This document shows, piece by piece, positions 29,434-38,627 of a stretch of 64,000 bases of DNA; positions within the stretch are counted from its first letter, which is position 1, and every line of letters begins with the position of its first letter. The stretch lies in NCBI GenBank assembly GCA_023150835.1, contig JAKLKB010000043.1, positions 1 to 64,000 of the forward strand. Reading direction: 5' to 3'. Position numbers and translations under genes: made by a program. Under the pieces are notes generated by a model. It made no database searches. It was given only the letters and a program-made list of their open reading frames with translations, and was not told the DNA's origin. The DNA comes from Myxococcota bacterium. GTDB lineage: Bacteria > Myxococcota_C > UBA6777.

Positions 29434-29818
29434 CACCACCTGTCCAATATCTGAACACCTCTGCCAGCGACTGCTCAATCGCTGCACACTAATCTGTTCA
29501 GATCGCAAACAGATCGCGTGTGCTTTTTACAGCGGGCCTCTTTGCAGTTTGGGCGGATCTCCCTTGTTGCGCTGCATCGCAAGCCCCGCAACATACGTAT
29601 GGCACGATCTTTGTTGAAGCGGCCCGAGCGCTGAAACAGCCGATGCCCACCCACAAAGGATGTCAGATACTTGCAAGCACTTTCCTCTTGCGCTATGAAG
29701 AGGCATCCCTTGGTGGTCTCTCGACACGGCATGGCTTCACAAGTACGACCCCACAAACGATATCTCATTCAACTCCCTAGACAATCGAGGGTTTGGATTC
29801 TTTTGCAAGGAGAGGTGT

Positions 29819-32800
29819 GTGGTGATCTTCCCAGAAATCAAAGCAGGGATGCGCATCGGTCGCGACCCCGACGAGCAGAAGAAACAGTATGTCCTTGAAA
29901 AACCTTTGGGGGACGGTGGACAAGCCCAAGTCTGGCGAGCCAAAAAGTACGGAGATCGGGGGTTTTATACCGAAGTCGCTCTCAAGCTGCTCGATCCTTC
30001 CCCTGCACCCGGCTACACCCCCGAAAAGATGGAAAGCCTCTTCTTCTCCGAGGCGATGGTCACCAGCCGCCTCCAAAACTCTGAATTCTTCGTCAAAGTC
30101 CACGATGCTTTCCGCGATCCCACCCGCAATCTCTTTGGCATCGAGATGGAGATCTTGTACGGCCTCGATTTCCAAAAACTTGCCGAATTTTACGCCACCT
30201 CTGGCCTTCCTCTCGTCCCCTTGCATCATCCGCCCTCTCTGCGCAAAAAGCCCTCTCACAAAGCTGCCTTGCCTTGGCAGGTCGTCTTCTCTCTTTTTTC
30301 TCAAGTCTTTCAAGGTCTTGCCTATGCGCACACCGCAAAAGACTCCGATGGCAAGCCCCTCAATCTGATCCACCGCGATATCAAGCCACCCAACCTCATG
30401 CTCTGTCACAATGGCCGCATCAAGATCATCGATCTCGGTATCGCCCGATGGGATCAGCGCGATGAAGCGATCGCTACCCATGACTCCTCTAGCAAAGGCA
30501 CCGTCGGCTATCTCGCTCCCGAGATCATCCTCGCCAACGACGGCAAATCCACCCCTTCTTCCCAAGCCTCTCCTCAAAGCGACTTATTCTCCGCAGGCGT
30601 CGTTCTTTACGAACTGCTCACGTCCTTTCCTGCCCTCACCAAAGGGTATCTCTGGGAATATCTGATGGATATCGGCCAACTCGACACCCATCCGCCCGTC
30701 CATCCCTGCGAGATCGTTCCCTCTCTTCCTCGTGACGCTGGCCTGCTCGTTCTCCAACTCCTCAAAAAGAATCCTCGCGAACGCCCCGTCAGCGCCCACG
30801 AAACCTTCTCCATGATCAATCACATCCTCCGCCACCACAAAGCCTACATGAGCAGCGATGACCTTCAACATTGGTTTGCTCAAGTCCGTGGCGAACACAC
30901 CACGCCTCCTCCTCGCACCGCCCATTACGACGCCTCCACCCTACAAGCCGCCGCTCGACTCGCACAACAACACGATGCCCCCATCCCTCCCCTACACCCT
31001 CTTGCTTCCTCTTCTTCCCTTTCCTCCGAACACCCTCTTGCTTCCTCTTCTTCCCTTTCCTCCGAACACTCTCTTGCTTCCTCTTCTTCTCTTTCTACCG
31101 AACAGGCTCGCATCGAGACCGCTCATCTCGATGATCACTCCCTTTCTTTTCTGCGCAAAGATCTCTCCGCACCTTCTCCTTCTTCTGAGCGCCTCCCTTC
31201 CCCCCGTCCTTCCGACTCTTCCCTTGCCCTCTCTCCTCTCTCCGTCGATGATTCCTTGCTCGATCCCGCTTACTTCGATGAGCCTTCTCGCTCTCTCCTT
31301 CGCAAAAATCCCCCTGCTGCGGCTTCTTCCACTTCTTCCCGTCCTTCCACTTCGCCTTCTTCAGCCACTTCCTCCGCTCCATCCGCACAGCCCACCTCGC
31401 CTACCTCGCCCACAAGCGTTGCTTCCGCTACATCTTCCGCCACTTCGACGCTTTCCGCTCCTTCTTCTCCCACTCCTTCCTCCCAAGACGCCGCCTATTA
31501 CGCGCCCACTGTCTTGCGCATCCCTTCTCCTTTGCTTGATGCTCCCACTGACCTCCTTGTCCAAGAGCGCCATCTCCTCGCCACCGACGCCTCTTTTGAC
31601 CACGACGCTCCTTTGCTTTCCCATCCCGATCTCAAGCCTTATACGCCCAAAACTCCCAAGTCTTCCCCCGATCCTCGACTTAAGACTTTTTCTCAACCGC
31701 TCCCCGACGAACTTTCCGCTGCTTCCAGCCAAGACGCCCTCGATGCTTTGTCTATGCGCCCCCCCACCGGCATCCTCGTCGGTGTCGAGGGCCGCGAGTT
31801 GCTCCTTCAAGCCATCGAAGAAGCCAACCTCCGTATGCCCACACAACAGGACATCCGCCTCCCTTCTTCTCACCTACCTGCTTTTCCCGATAATTCCGCC
31901 CTTCCCAACGCCCTCTCCTCTTCCCAATCCGCAAATGCCCTTCCCAACGCCCTCTCCTCTTCCCAATCCGCAAATGCCCGTCCCAACGCCATCTCCTCTT
32001 CCGTCGCCGAACCGACCGCACACACCAAGACTTCCCACGAGAACACCTCCGTTGGCTCTTCTTCCCATCCTCTCGAAGCGACCGCCTCTTCCGATGCTTC
32101 CACTCCCACTCTTCCTACCTTTGTTTGGGTCGGCGGGCTTCTTCTCGCTTTCCTCGGCGTTGCCTTGGGCTGGATGGTCGTTCGGCAGCTTCTCCACAAA
32201 TCGACGCTCCTCCCCGATGATGCTGGCCTTCACGCTTCTGTTGCTCCCCATCCGCTCCGCGCTTCCCCCAACGCTCCCTCCCTACGCACCGAACCTTCTC
32301 AACGCACCGAGCCTTCCCTACGCACCGAGCCTTCCCTACGCACCGAACCTTCCCTACAGGCCGATCTGCGTACCGAACCACCTGCGCTCCGTCGCCGCGC
32401 CGCTGCTCGCCGCCCCTTTCTCCGGCGCAAACGCCCACAACATCGGCCTGTTCACGCTCTTTCCGCTCCATCCCTGCTTTCCCTGCCTCCCCGCACTCCG
32501 CCTACTCCGCCCACCACGCCCGAACCCCGCATCGCTATCCTTACCGTCCCTCAAACACCGCCCAAGCTTGTCTTGCGTGTTTTCGGCAACACTTGTTCAC
32601 TCTTTAACCAAGAACAAGGTTTCGGCCAGCGCTCCATTTACCGACTTACTCTCCACGAAGGCACGCATCACTTCCGCTGTATCAATCGAAAAAAAAACAT
32701 CCAGTGGCGTTTTCAGGCCCATCTCCGACTCGGCAAAACTTTCGAGATTCAAAAAGATCTCTCCACCGGCAAAATCTTTTTACTTTCCAACCCTTGGTCT

Positions 32801-32971
32801 GAGATCCTTCTTCAAGGCATCGGTGTTCTCGGGCAAAGCGGAGAACCTATTGAGCTTCCTGTTGGCCGCCATCGACTGCTTCTCAAAAAGCAAGGTAAAG
32901 ATCACCCTATCCAAAGCATTGTTGTGACTGTCCGCCCCAACGACGTCCTTCGGACCGTCGTTCGTTGGTAA
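29819..32971 (+). CDS. Ser/Thr protein kinase with long Ser/Pro-rich linker and TM
   Basis: VLEKPLGDGGQAQVWRAKKYGDRGFYTEVALKLLD; IHRDIKPPNLMLC; IIDLGIARW; TM WVGGLLLAFLGVALGWMVV. Confidence 0.9.
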   Translation: MVIFPEIKAGMRIGRDPDEQKKQYVLEKPLGDGGQAQVWRAKKYGDRGFYTEVALKLLDPSPAPGYTPEKMESLFFSEAMVTSRLQNSEFFVKVHDAFRDPTRNLFGIEMEILYGLDFQKLAEFYATSGLPLVPLHHPPSLRKKPSHKAALPWQVVFSLFSQVFQGLAYAHTAKDSDGKPLNLIHRDIKPPNLMLCHNGRIKIIDLGIARWDQRDEAIATHDSSSKGTVGYLAPEIILANDGKSTPSSQASPQSDLFSAGVVLYELLTSFPALTKGYLWEYLMDIGQLDTHPPVHPCEIVPSLPRDAGLLVLQLLKKNPRERPVSAHETFSMINHILRHHKAYMSSDDLQHWFAQVRGEHTTPPPRTAHYDASTLQAAARLAQQHDAPIPPLHPLASSSSLSSEHPLASSSSLSSEHSLASSSSLSTEQARIETAHLDDHSLSFLRKDLSAPSPSSERLPSPRPSDSSLALSPLSVDDSLLDPAYFDEPSRSLLRKNPPAAASSTSSRPSTSPSSATSSAPSAQPTSPTSPTSVASATSSATSTLSAPSSPTPSSQDAAYYAPTVLRIPSPLLDAPTDLLVQERHLLATDASFDHDAPLLSHPDLKPYTPKTPKSSPDPRLKTFSQPLPDELSAASSQDALDALSMRPPTGILVGVEGRELLLQAIEEANLRMPTQQDIRLPSSHLPAFPDNSALPNALSSSQSANALPNALSSSQSANARPNAISSSVAEPTAHTKTSHENTSVGSSSHPLEATASSDASTPTLPTFVWVGGLLLAFLGVALGWMVVRQLLHKSTLLPDDAGLHASVAPHPLRASPNAPSLRTEPSQRTEPSLRTEPSLRTEPSLQADLRTEPPALRRRAAARRPFLRRKRPQHRPVHALSAPSLLSLPPRTPPTPPTTPEPRIAILTVPQTPPKLVLRVFGNTCSLFNQEQGFGQRSIYRLTLHEGTHHFRCINRKKNIQWRFQAHLRLGKTFEIQKDLSTGKIFLLSNPWSEILLQGIGVLGQSGEPIELPVGRHRLLLKKQGKDHPIQSIVVTVRPNDVLRTVVRW

Positions 32972-32988
32972 GAGATGGAGGTTTTTTC

Positions 32989-33714
32989 ATGTTTTTCTTC
33001 AGGCTTTTTTGCCTGTTTTGCCTTCTTGTTTCCTGTACGCCTGTTTGGGCGGATGCTCCACTCAAAGCACTCGTTGAAAAAGTCGATAACCTCGATCCCA
33101 AGGCCATGACACAGATTGAACGCCATCTCCAAGACAGCGCACTCACACCGCAAAAACGCGCACAACTCTTACAACTCAAATCTGTCGTCCATCTCAACAA
33201 CCTCCGTATGACCGAAGCTCGCGCTGTTTTTGAACAAGCACTCGCTGCCGATCCCAAGCTTTCCTTGCTCGGCAACCTCAGCCCAAACAACCGTGCAAAG
33301 TATGAAGCATGGCGTACTGATTTCTTACAAAAACAAATTTCTCCGCTCCGCCGCCTTCCCCCTCCCAATACAGAACCCCGTACAATGGGCCGCGTCTTGT
33401 ACGGTGTCCTTTTGGGTCTTGGTGTTGCGGCTGCCGTTGCGGGCGGAATTACCAGCGGCCTTGCCAGCGCAAATATCGACGAATACAACAAATTACAAGG
33501 CGACCCGAACAACGCTAGAAAAAAGCTCGAATTGCACAACAGCGCTCAAACAATGGGCATTCTTGGGATTGCTTCGTTTGTAGCGGGCGGCGTTCTGGTT
33601 GTGGCGGGTGTTATCGTTGCTGTTCTCGTTGAAACTTCCCCCTCTTCTCGTCCTCCATCTACGCCTTTTCTTACAAAAAACGAGACCCGCGCTTTGTTTT
33701 TGGAGTCTTTTTAA
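32989..33714 (+). CDS. Exported protein with C-terminal glycine-rich TM segments
   Basis: Signal MFFFRLFCLFCLLVSCTPVWA; VLYGVLLGLGVAAAVAGGITSGLA; GIASFVAGGVLVVAGVIVAVLV. Confidence 0.65.
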   Translation: MFFFRLFCLFCLLVSCTPVWADAPLKALVEKVDNLDPKAMTQIERHLQDSALTPQKRAQLLQLKSVVHLNNLRMTEARAVFEQALAADPKLSLLGNLSPNNRAKYEAWRTDFLQKQISPLRRLPPPNTEPRTMGRVLYGVLLGLGVAAAVAGGITSGLASANIDEYNKLQGDPNNARKKLELHNSAQTMGILGIASFVAGGVLVVAGVIVAVLVETSPSSRPPSTPFLTKNETRALFLESF

Positions 33715-33764
33715 GTGCCTTTCTTTTTCCCCAGAGGCCACATACCAAAAAGGAGGTTTGTGTG

Positions 33765-35594
33765 ATGACTTTTCCCTTTTCTGGGAAGCCTCGGGTCACA
33801 AGAATATCTCTTGCCGTTTTTGTTTTTGGGTTCTTACTTTTGCACCAAACGGCCTGTTTACCTCCTCCGCTCAGTCTCGATTGCGATTTCTGTTTCGACG
33901 GAACCTGCGGAGTCAACACGGGCTTTGTATGCAAAGACGGCTATTGTGTCCCTGAGAGCGACCCCAATCCCGCTCGCTGCAAAACTGAACTCCCTGACGG
34001 CGGTTTGGAAAAGACCGAACCCCTCGACGAGACCTCTCCCGAAGAGGCCACCAACCCCGAAGAGGCCGCAAATCCCGAAGAACCCACCTCTCCCGAACCT
34101 GAGCCTTACATCGAAACTGAACCCGAACGCCCTGAAACCCCCGACACTCAACACGTCCTCATCACCCTGCTTGAAGGCGATGATGATCGAGAGCAACCTC
34201 TCTCCTACCCCACCGGCACTTCCGCGCCTCCAAACGCCAAAGAAGCCAAATTCCGATTCCGCACTTCATGGCGTGTCTTCGGTGCAAACCTGCGCCGCAT
34301 CGACTCTTGGAAACTTCAATCCAAAGACAAATCTCAGACTTTTACTCTCAATGCTACCGACATAAAGGATACCGACATGAAACTCACTCTCCCTGCTGCC
34401 CTCACTGCGGGCTTTTTTACTCTCCTCGGACTCATTGGTACCACACCCACCGTTCAAGCCGAAGTTTACGTTCTCCAAGGCAAAGACGGCAAAGACGGCA
34501 AAGACGGCGCACAAGGCCCCAAAGGCGACACCGGCACGCAAGGCCCCGCTGGGAAAGACGGCCTCGGCTTCGATCCGACCACCGTCACCTTCGTCAACGC
34601 CCTCAAATCCGCTGTCTCCATCCAAGGCAGCACCCTCACCTTCAAAGCCGACACCATCACCGTCGACACAAAAACCTTCACCGTCAAAGGCGATACCAAA
34701 CAAACCACCCTCACACTCGACGACTCCGCCCAAACCATCACCCTCAAAAACGCCAACCTTCACATCCAAAGCGGTTCTGGCTCCACCGACGGCACCGTCA
34801 ACGGCTTTGGTAACCTGATCCTCGGCTACAACGAAGACGGTGGCACCGCAAAAACACGTACCGGTTCTCACAATCTCATCCTTGGTAGGGAACACAGTTA
34901 CACCGAACATTCGTCCATCCTTTCTGGCACCAAGCACACCGTCAACGCCCCCTACGCTTCCGCCATCGGTGGCTCTTCCAATACCATCACCAGCAATGCC
35001 CCCCACGCCGTTGCCATCGCTGGAGCGAACAATACCTTCGCTTCCTCTCGCACTGCTCTTTACGCAGCCTCTCTTGGCGGGGAAGATAATCAAATAAATT
35101 CCAACTACGCCGCCGCTGTCGCTGGACAAAATAACAGTAATACAGGGACGCATGCCGCCGCTGTCGCTGGACAAAATAACAGCATCACAGCGACCCATGC
35201 CGCCACTCTCGCCGGCGGTGGAACGGACGCGAACAACGACAAAAACACCGTTTCTCAGTCTCACGCGGCTGCTGTCGCTGGGCAAAAGAATACTGTCAAC
35301 GGTAAGAATGCCGCCGCTGTCGCTGGACAAAATAACACCGTTGACGGAACCCATGCCGCCGCTGTCGCTGGACAAAATAACAGTATCATAGGAACCCATG
35401 CCGCCACTCTCGCTGGCGGTGGAACGGACGCGAACAACCACAAAAACACCGTTTCTCAATCTCACTCGGCCATTCTAGGGGGGCAAAAAAACAACATCAA
35501 CGTGAGTTCAAAGGCTGCCGTCGCTGTCTGCGGTTCTTTTGGCGTCAACTCCACTCTTTCCACCTCTTCCTGCTGTGTTGGTACACCTCCATAA
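33765..35594 (+). CDS. Lipoprotein with collagen-like tract and YadA-head-like repeats; internal signal peptide and candidate internal start at 34377
   Basis: Lipobox FLLLHQTAC; CGVNTGFVCKDGYCV; GKDGKDGKDGAQGPKGDTGTQGPAGKDG; (H/N)AAAVAGQNN repeats. Confidence 0.82.
   Translation: MTFPFSGKPRVTRISLAVFVFGFLLLHQTACLPPPLSLDCDFCFDGTCGVNTGFVCKDGYCVPESDPNPARCKTELPDGGLEKTEPLDETSPEEATNPEEAANPEEPTSPEPEPYIETEPERPETPDTQHVLITLLEGDDDREQPLSYPTGTSAPPNAKEAKFRFRTSWRVFGANLRRIDSWKLQSKDKSQTFTLNATDIKDTDMKLTLPAALTAGFFTLLGLIGTTPTVQAEVYVLQGKDGKDGKDGAQGPKGDTGTQGPAGKDGLGFDPTTVTFVNALKSAVSIQGSTLTFKADTITVDTKTFTVKGDTKQTTLTLDDSAQTITLKNANLHIQSGSGSTDGTVNGFGNLILGYNEDGGTAKTRTGSHNLILGREHSYTEHSSILSGTKHTVNAPYASAIGGSSNTITSNAPHAVAIAGANNTFASSRTALYAASLGGEDNQINSNYAAAVAGQNNSNTGTHAAAVAGQNNSITATHAATLAGGGTDANNDKNTVSQSHAAAVAGQKNTVNGKNAAAVAGQNNTVDGTHAAAVAGQNNSIIGTHAATLAGGGTDANNHKNTVSQSHSAILGGQKNNINVSSKAAVAVCGSFGVNSTLSTSSCCVGTPP
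35127..35431 (+). repeat. Imperfect tandem repeats encoding AAVAGQNN/ATLAGGGTDANN head motifs
   Basis: gccgccgctgtcgctggacaaaataacag repeated; gccactctcgcYggcggtggaacggacgcgaacaac twice. Confidence 0.85.
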
Positions 35595-35716
35595 CCCCTC
35601 CTCTCAAATAAAACACCGACCGCTCTTGACACCTGCCGTTGCCTCTGCCATCTCTCTCCACAGCGTCTGCTTTTTCTACCGCCCTTCACTTTTTTTCTTG
35701 ACATCACGGAGGCCCC

Positions 35717-37342
35717 ATGCCACCGCCCTTTTTCACGCACGCTCCTCCTTCCAAACCTGCAAACCACCGATACTTCGCCCTTTTCATCTCGACTCTCTTT
35801 GCACTCTCTCTTCTTCCCCTTCACTCCGCTTGTTTGCCTCCTGCTCCTCTCGACTGCAATCCTTGTCAAACCGACGGAACCTGCGGAGTGAACACGGGCT
35901 TTGTATGCAAAGACGGCTATTGTGTCTCTGAGAGCGACCCCAACCCTGCTCGCTGCAAAACCGAGCGCCCTGACGGCGGTTTGGAAAAGACCGAACCCCT
36001 TGACGAAACCTCTCCCGAAGAGACCACCAACCCCGAAGAGGCCACCAACCCCGAAGAGTCCGTCCACCCCGAGGATGGCGCTCCTCTTGATAACGAGCCT
36101 CTGCGCGAACAAGAACCTGAACTTGTGATCAAGGAAACCGACAAGCCTTACATTGCGCGAGTCAACGGCAATGGCACCCAACTCGATGTCAACGCCAAAG
36201 ATTCGCCTTTCAAACCCGACAAACCTCCCACCGCGCCTTCACCAAATCGCATCAAAGATGCCCTTGTCATCGAAGGCGCTCTGCTCGACCAGATCACACG
36301 ATGGACACTCACTCCCGCAGATCCCCAATCTTCCCATCCCACCCTTACATGGACAAACAACGAAATCACAAAGGGCCAAAACATGCTCACTCTTTCTTTT
36401 TCCAAAACAAAAACCATTCTGGCTGCTGGCTTGTTTCTTCTCACCGGCCTCTATGCACAAGGCAACGTTCAAGCACAAATCTTTGTTCTTCAAGGCGAAA
36501 AAGGCGAATCAGGGGCCAAAGGCGACAAAGGCGAGAAGGGCGACCCCGGACTCACCTCCTCCGAACAAACTCAACTCCAAGCCTTGTTGCCCAAGCTCAA
36601 AGCCAGTGGCAACAAACTGATCCTCACCGCCGACGAGATCAGCTTTGAATCCGCCGCTGGCAACGAAGCTGCCAAGCTCGTCATCGACAGCGCTAAAAAA
36701 GAACTCTCTTTTTCGAGCGGAACCACCATTTTTTCTTTCAACAGCACACAACTCACCGCCACCGCAAACCAAGTCAACGTCAACACCCCAAACTTCGAGA
36801 TCAAGGGAGCCAACGCGACCTCTCTCAAACTCGATGACTCTGCTCGTTCTATCTCCTTACGTGTCACACAGAAAAATGCGACCACTCAGGCCACCTTTTC
36901 TCTTGAAGGCGGCGATGCGAACGCCAATCCTGTTCCCCTGACCAAATACCCTCTCGCCACCTTTGATCGCACCAACGTCCAAGTCCAAAGTGGCGCTGGA
37001 AAAACGGACGCAGCCGTCAACGGACTTGGAAATTTGATTGTCGGGTACAATGAAAAGCGCTCTCTAGGAAACGTGGTCAAAACGGGTTCTCATAACGCCA
37101 TCATCGGCATGGAACATCACTATTCAAGTTACGGCGGCTTTGTTCAAGGCAAAACGAATTCCATCACCGATACGTTCGCGGGGGTCTTTGGGGGGTCAGG
37201 GAACACGGCGAGTTCCTCAGGAGCGGGGGTCTTTGGGGGGTCAGGGAACACGGCTTCGGGGGTTTTTCCGGCGGTTCTCGGTGGTGTTGGAGAGCTTGTT
37301 CAATGTGGGGGTGGCTCCACCGTTGCTGTTTGCCAGAAATAG
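35717..37342 (+). CDS. Paralogous collagen-like lipoprotein; internal signal peptide and candidate internal start at 36383
   Basis: Lipobox LLPLHSAC; same CGVNTGFVCKDGYCV block; GEKGESGAKGDKGEKGDPG; GVFGGSGNTAS repeats. Confidence 0.82.
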   Translation: MPPPFFTHAPPSKPANHRYFALFISTLFALSLLPLHSACLPPAPLDCNPCQTDGTCGVNTGFVCKDGYCVSESDPNPARCKTERPDGGLEKTEPLDETSPEETTNPEEATNPEESVHPEDGAPLDNEPLREQEPELVIKETDKPYIARVNGNGTQLDVNAKDSPFKPDKPPTAPSPNRIKDALVIEGALLDQITRWTLTPADPQSSHPTLTWTNNEITKGQNMLTLSFSKTKTILAAGLFLLTGLYAQGNVQAQIFVLQGEKGESGAKGDKGEKGDPGLTSSEQTQLQALLPKLKASGNKLILTADEISFESAAGNEAAKLVIDSAKKELSFSSGTTIFSFNSTQLTATANQVNVNTPNFEIKGANATSLKLDDSARSISLRVTQKNATTQATFSLEGGDANANPVPLTKYPLATFDRTNVQVQSGAGKTDAAVNGLGNLIVGYNEKRSLGNVVKTGSHNAIIGMEHHYSSYGGFVQGKTNSITDTFAGVFGGSGNTASSSGAGVFGGSGNTASGVFPAVLGGVGELVQCGGGSTVAVCQK

Positions 37343-37539
37343 CCTACTCAACCACAAGCATTTCTCCTTCATTTTCAGTCCCAGACAACGAACTGCTTGA
37401 CGCTTTTTAGAAGGCGTGCCATAAAGACGAACGTCGCGCTTTTTTCCAATGTTCCAAAGGAACGCTCGTGTTTGCCTGTGCGCTGCCCTCTTCTACTGTC
37501 CACAGTTCCCCTTGTGTACGTCGTTTCAAAAAGTACGAC

Positions 37540-37845
37540 AAAGGGTATCTCTGGGAATATCTGATGGATATCGGCCAACTCGACACCCATCCTCCCGTCC
37601 ATCCCTGCGAGATCGTTCCCTCTCTTCCTCGTGACGCTGGCCTGCTCGTTCTCCAACTCCTCAAAAAGAATCCTCGCGAACGCCCCGTCAGCGCTCACGA
37701 AACCTTCTCCATGATCAGCCACATCCTCCGATCCATCCGCACAGTCCACCTCGCCCGTTTCAACCACGAACGTTTCGTCCTCTACACCTTCCGCCCTTTC
37801 CGCTCCTGCTCCTCCCACGCCTTCCTCCCAAGACGCCCGCCCCTG
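37540..37845 (+). pseudogene. Truncated copy of the 29819 kinase gene (C-lobe plus linker fragments)
   Basis: 37540-37730 matches 30641-30831 at about 187/191 positions by eye; downstream pieces resemble 31378-31495. Confidence 0.85.
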
Positions 37846-37847
37846 CG

Positions 37848-37983
37848 AAAGCCGTGTTCGCGGCACTCCAAGCGGCGCGGTCGTTGGTTTGAAAAACGCC
37901 TGCTCTTTCCGCCGATACGGGGTCAAGGGGCGCAAGTCCCTTGCGGGGCGTGGGGCAGCGCCCCACACAACCGTCCGACAACT
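37848..37983 (-). repeat. Repeat family B copy
   Basis: gccgtgttcgcggcactccaagcggcg...ttggtttgaaaaacgcctgctctttccgccgatacggggtcaaggggcgcaagtcccttgcggggcgtggggcagcgccccac. Confidence 0.92.
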
Positions 37984-38203
37984 ATGCCTGTTTGTTTTGG
38001 AGGTTTTTGAGGGGGGGTGTTTCTTGTTGGACGACGACATGAGCACTCCGAGGCTCACGTGCAGGAAAAGACACCAATTTCTTGCCTGAAACACGTTGTC
38101 TTCGCAGAATGTCTTGAAACATAGCGTCTGCATCGTGGCCGAATTGGCTGGCGTATTCTTCTCTTAATGCGCGTGTCTCAGCGACAATAGGATCTTGCCA
38201 CAT
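37982..38203 (-). CDS. Antitoxin-like small protein paired with PIN gene
   Basis: MWQDPIVAETRALREEYASQFGHDADAMFQDILRRQRVSGKKLVSFPAR; starts 4 nt downstream of PIN stop. Confidence 0.6.
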   Translation of the reverse strand: MWQDPIVAETRALREEYASQFGHDADAMFQDILRRQRVSGKKLVSFPAREPRSAHVVVQQETPPLKNLQNKQA

Positions 38204-38206
38204 CGC

Positions 38207-38566
38207 TTAACTCTCCGTTAATTCGTCTGGTGTGCAGATAATAGGGGGTTCATAACCCAAAGCCCGACAGGCATTTTCAATTTTGGGTCGGACGTGGGCA
38301 TTGGCAATGTGCGTGCAATTCCAAGTCAGCAGGTATTCGATGCCATGAACCGCTGCAATAGCCACATGAAATGCGTCCATTTCCGCTTTTTCTGGTAAGG
38401 CTCCACAACGAATTAGAGATTTTCCGAGAATTCGAACCTGCTCAGTTGCTTGCAATTCCATGATACCTTCCATCGCATCAAGGCGGCGCTTTGCTGCGTC
38501 GGGATGACCTAAGCTGGCTTCGGCAATAACAAACTCAGAGATAACGCTTGAACTGAGCGGCACCAA
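38207..38566 (-). pseudogene. C-terminal part of VapC-like PIN-domain toxin gene, interrupted upstream
   Basis: SEFVIAEASLGHPDAAKRRLDAM...DAFHVAIAAVHGIEYLLTWNCTHIANA; N-terminal PIN strand is missing here and found at 40272-40408. Confidence 0.8.
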
Positions 38567-38627
38567 AGGCGAAACGACATCTCCAGCAAAGGATCAGGCA
38601 TCCAACCTGCCCGGAAATCGGTAGTAC

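Noticed and set aside
29440-29818. Small ORFs (e.g. 29520..29780) in the gap before the kinase
   Set aside because: No RBS, no motifs and inconsistent codon context; probably untranslated or degenerate sequence
30858-32927. 689-aa Leu/Pro-rich ORF in another frame of the kinase linker
   Set aside because: Alternative reading of a Ser/Pro-rich repetitive linker; no initiation signal or family resemblance
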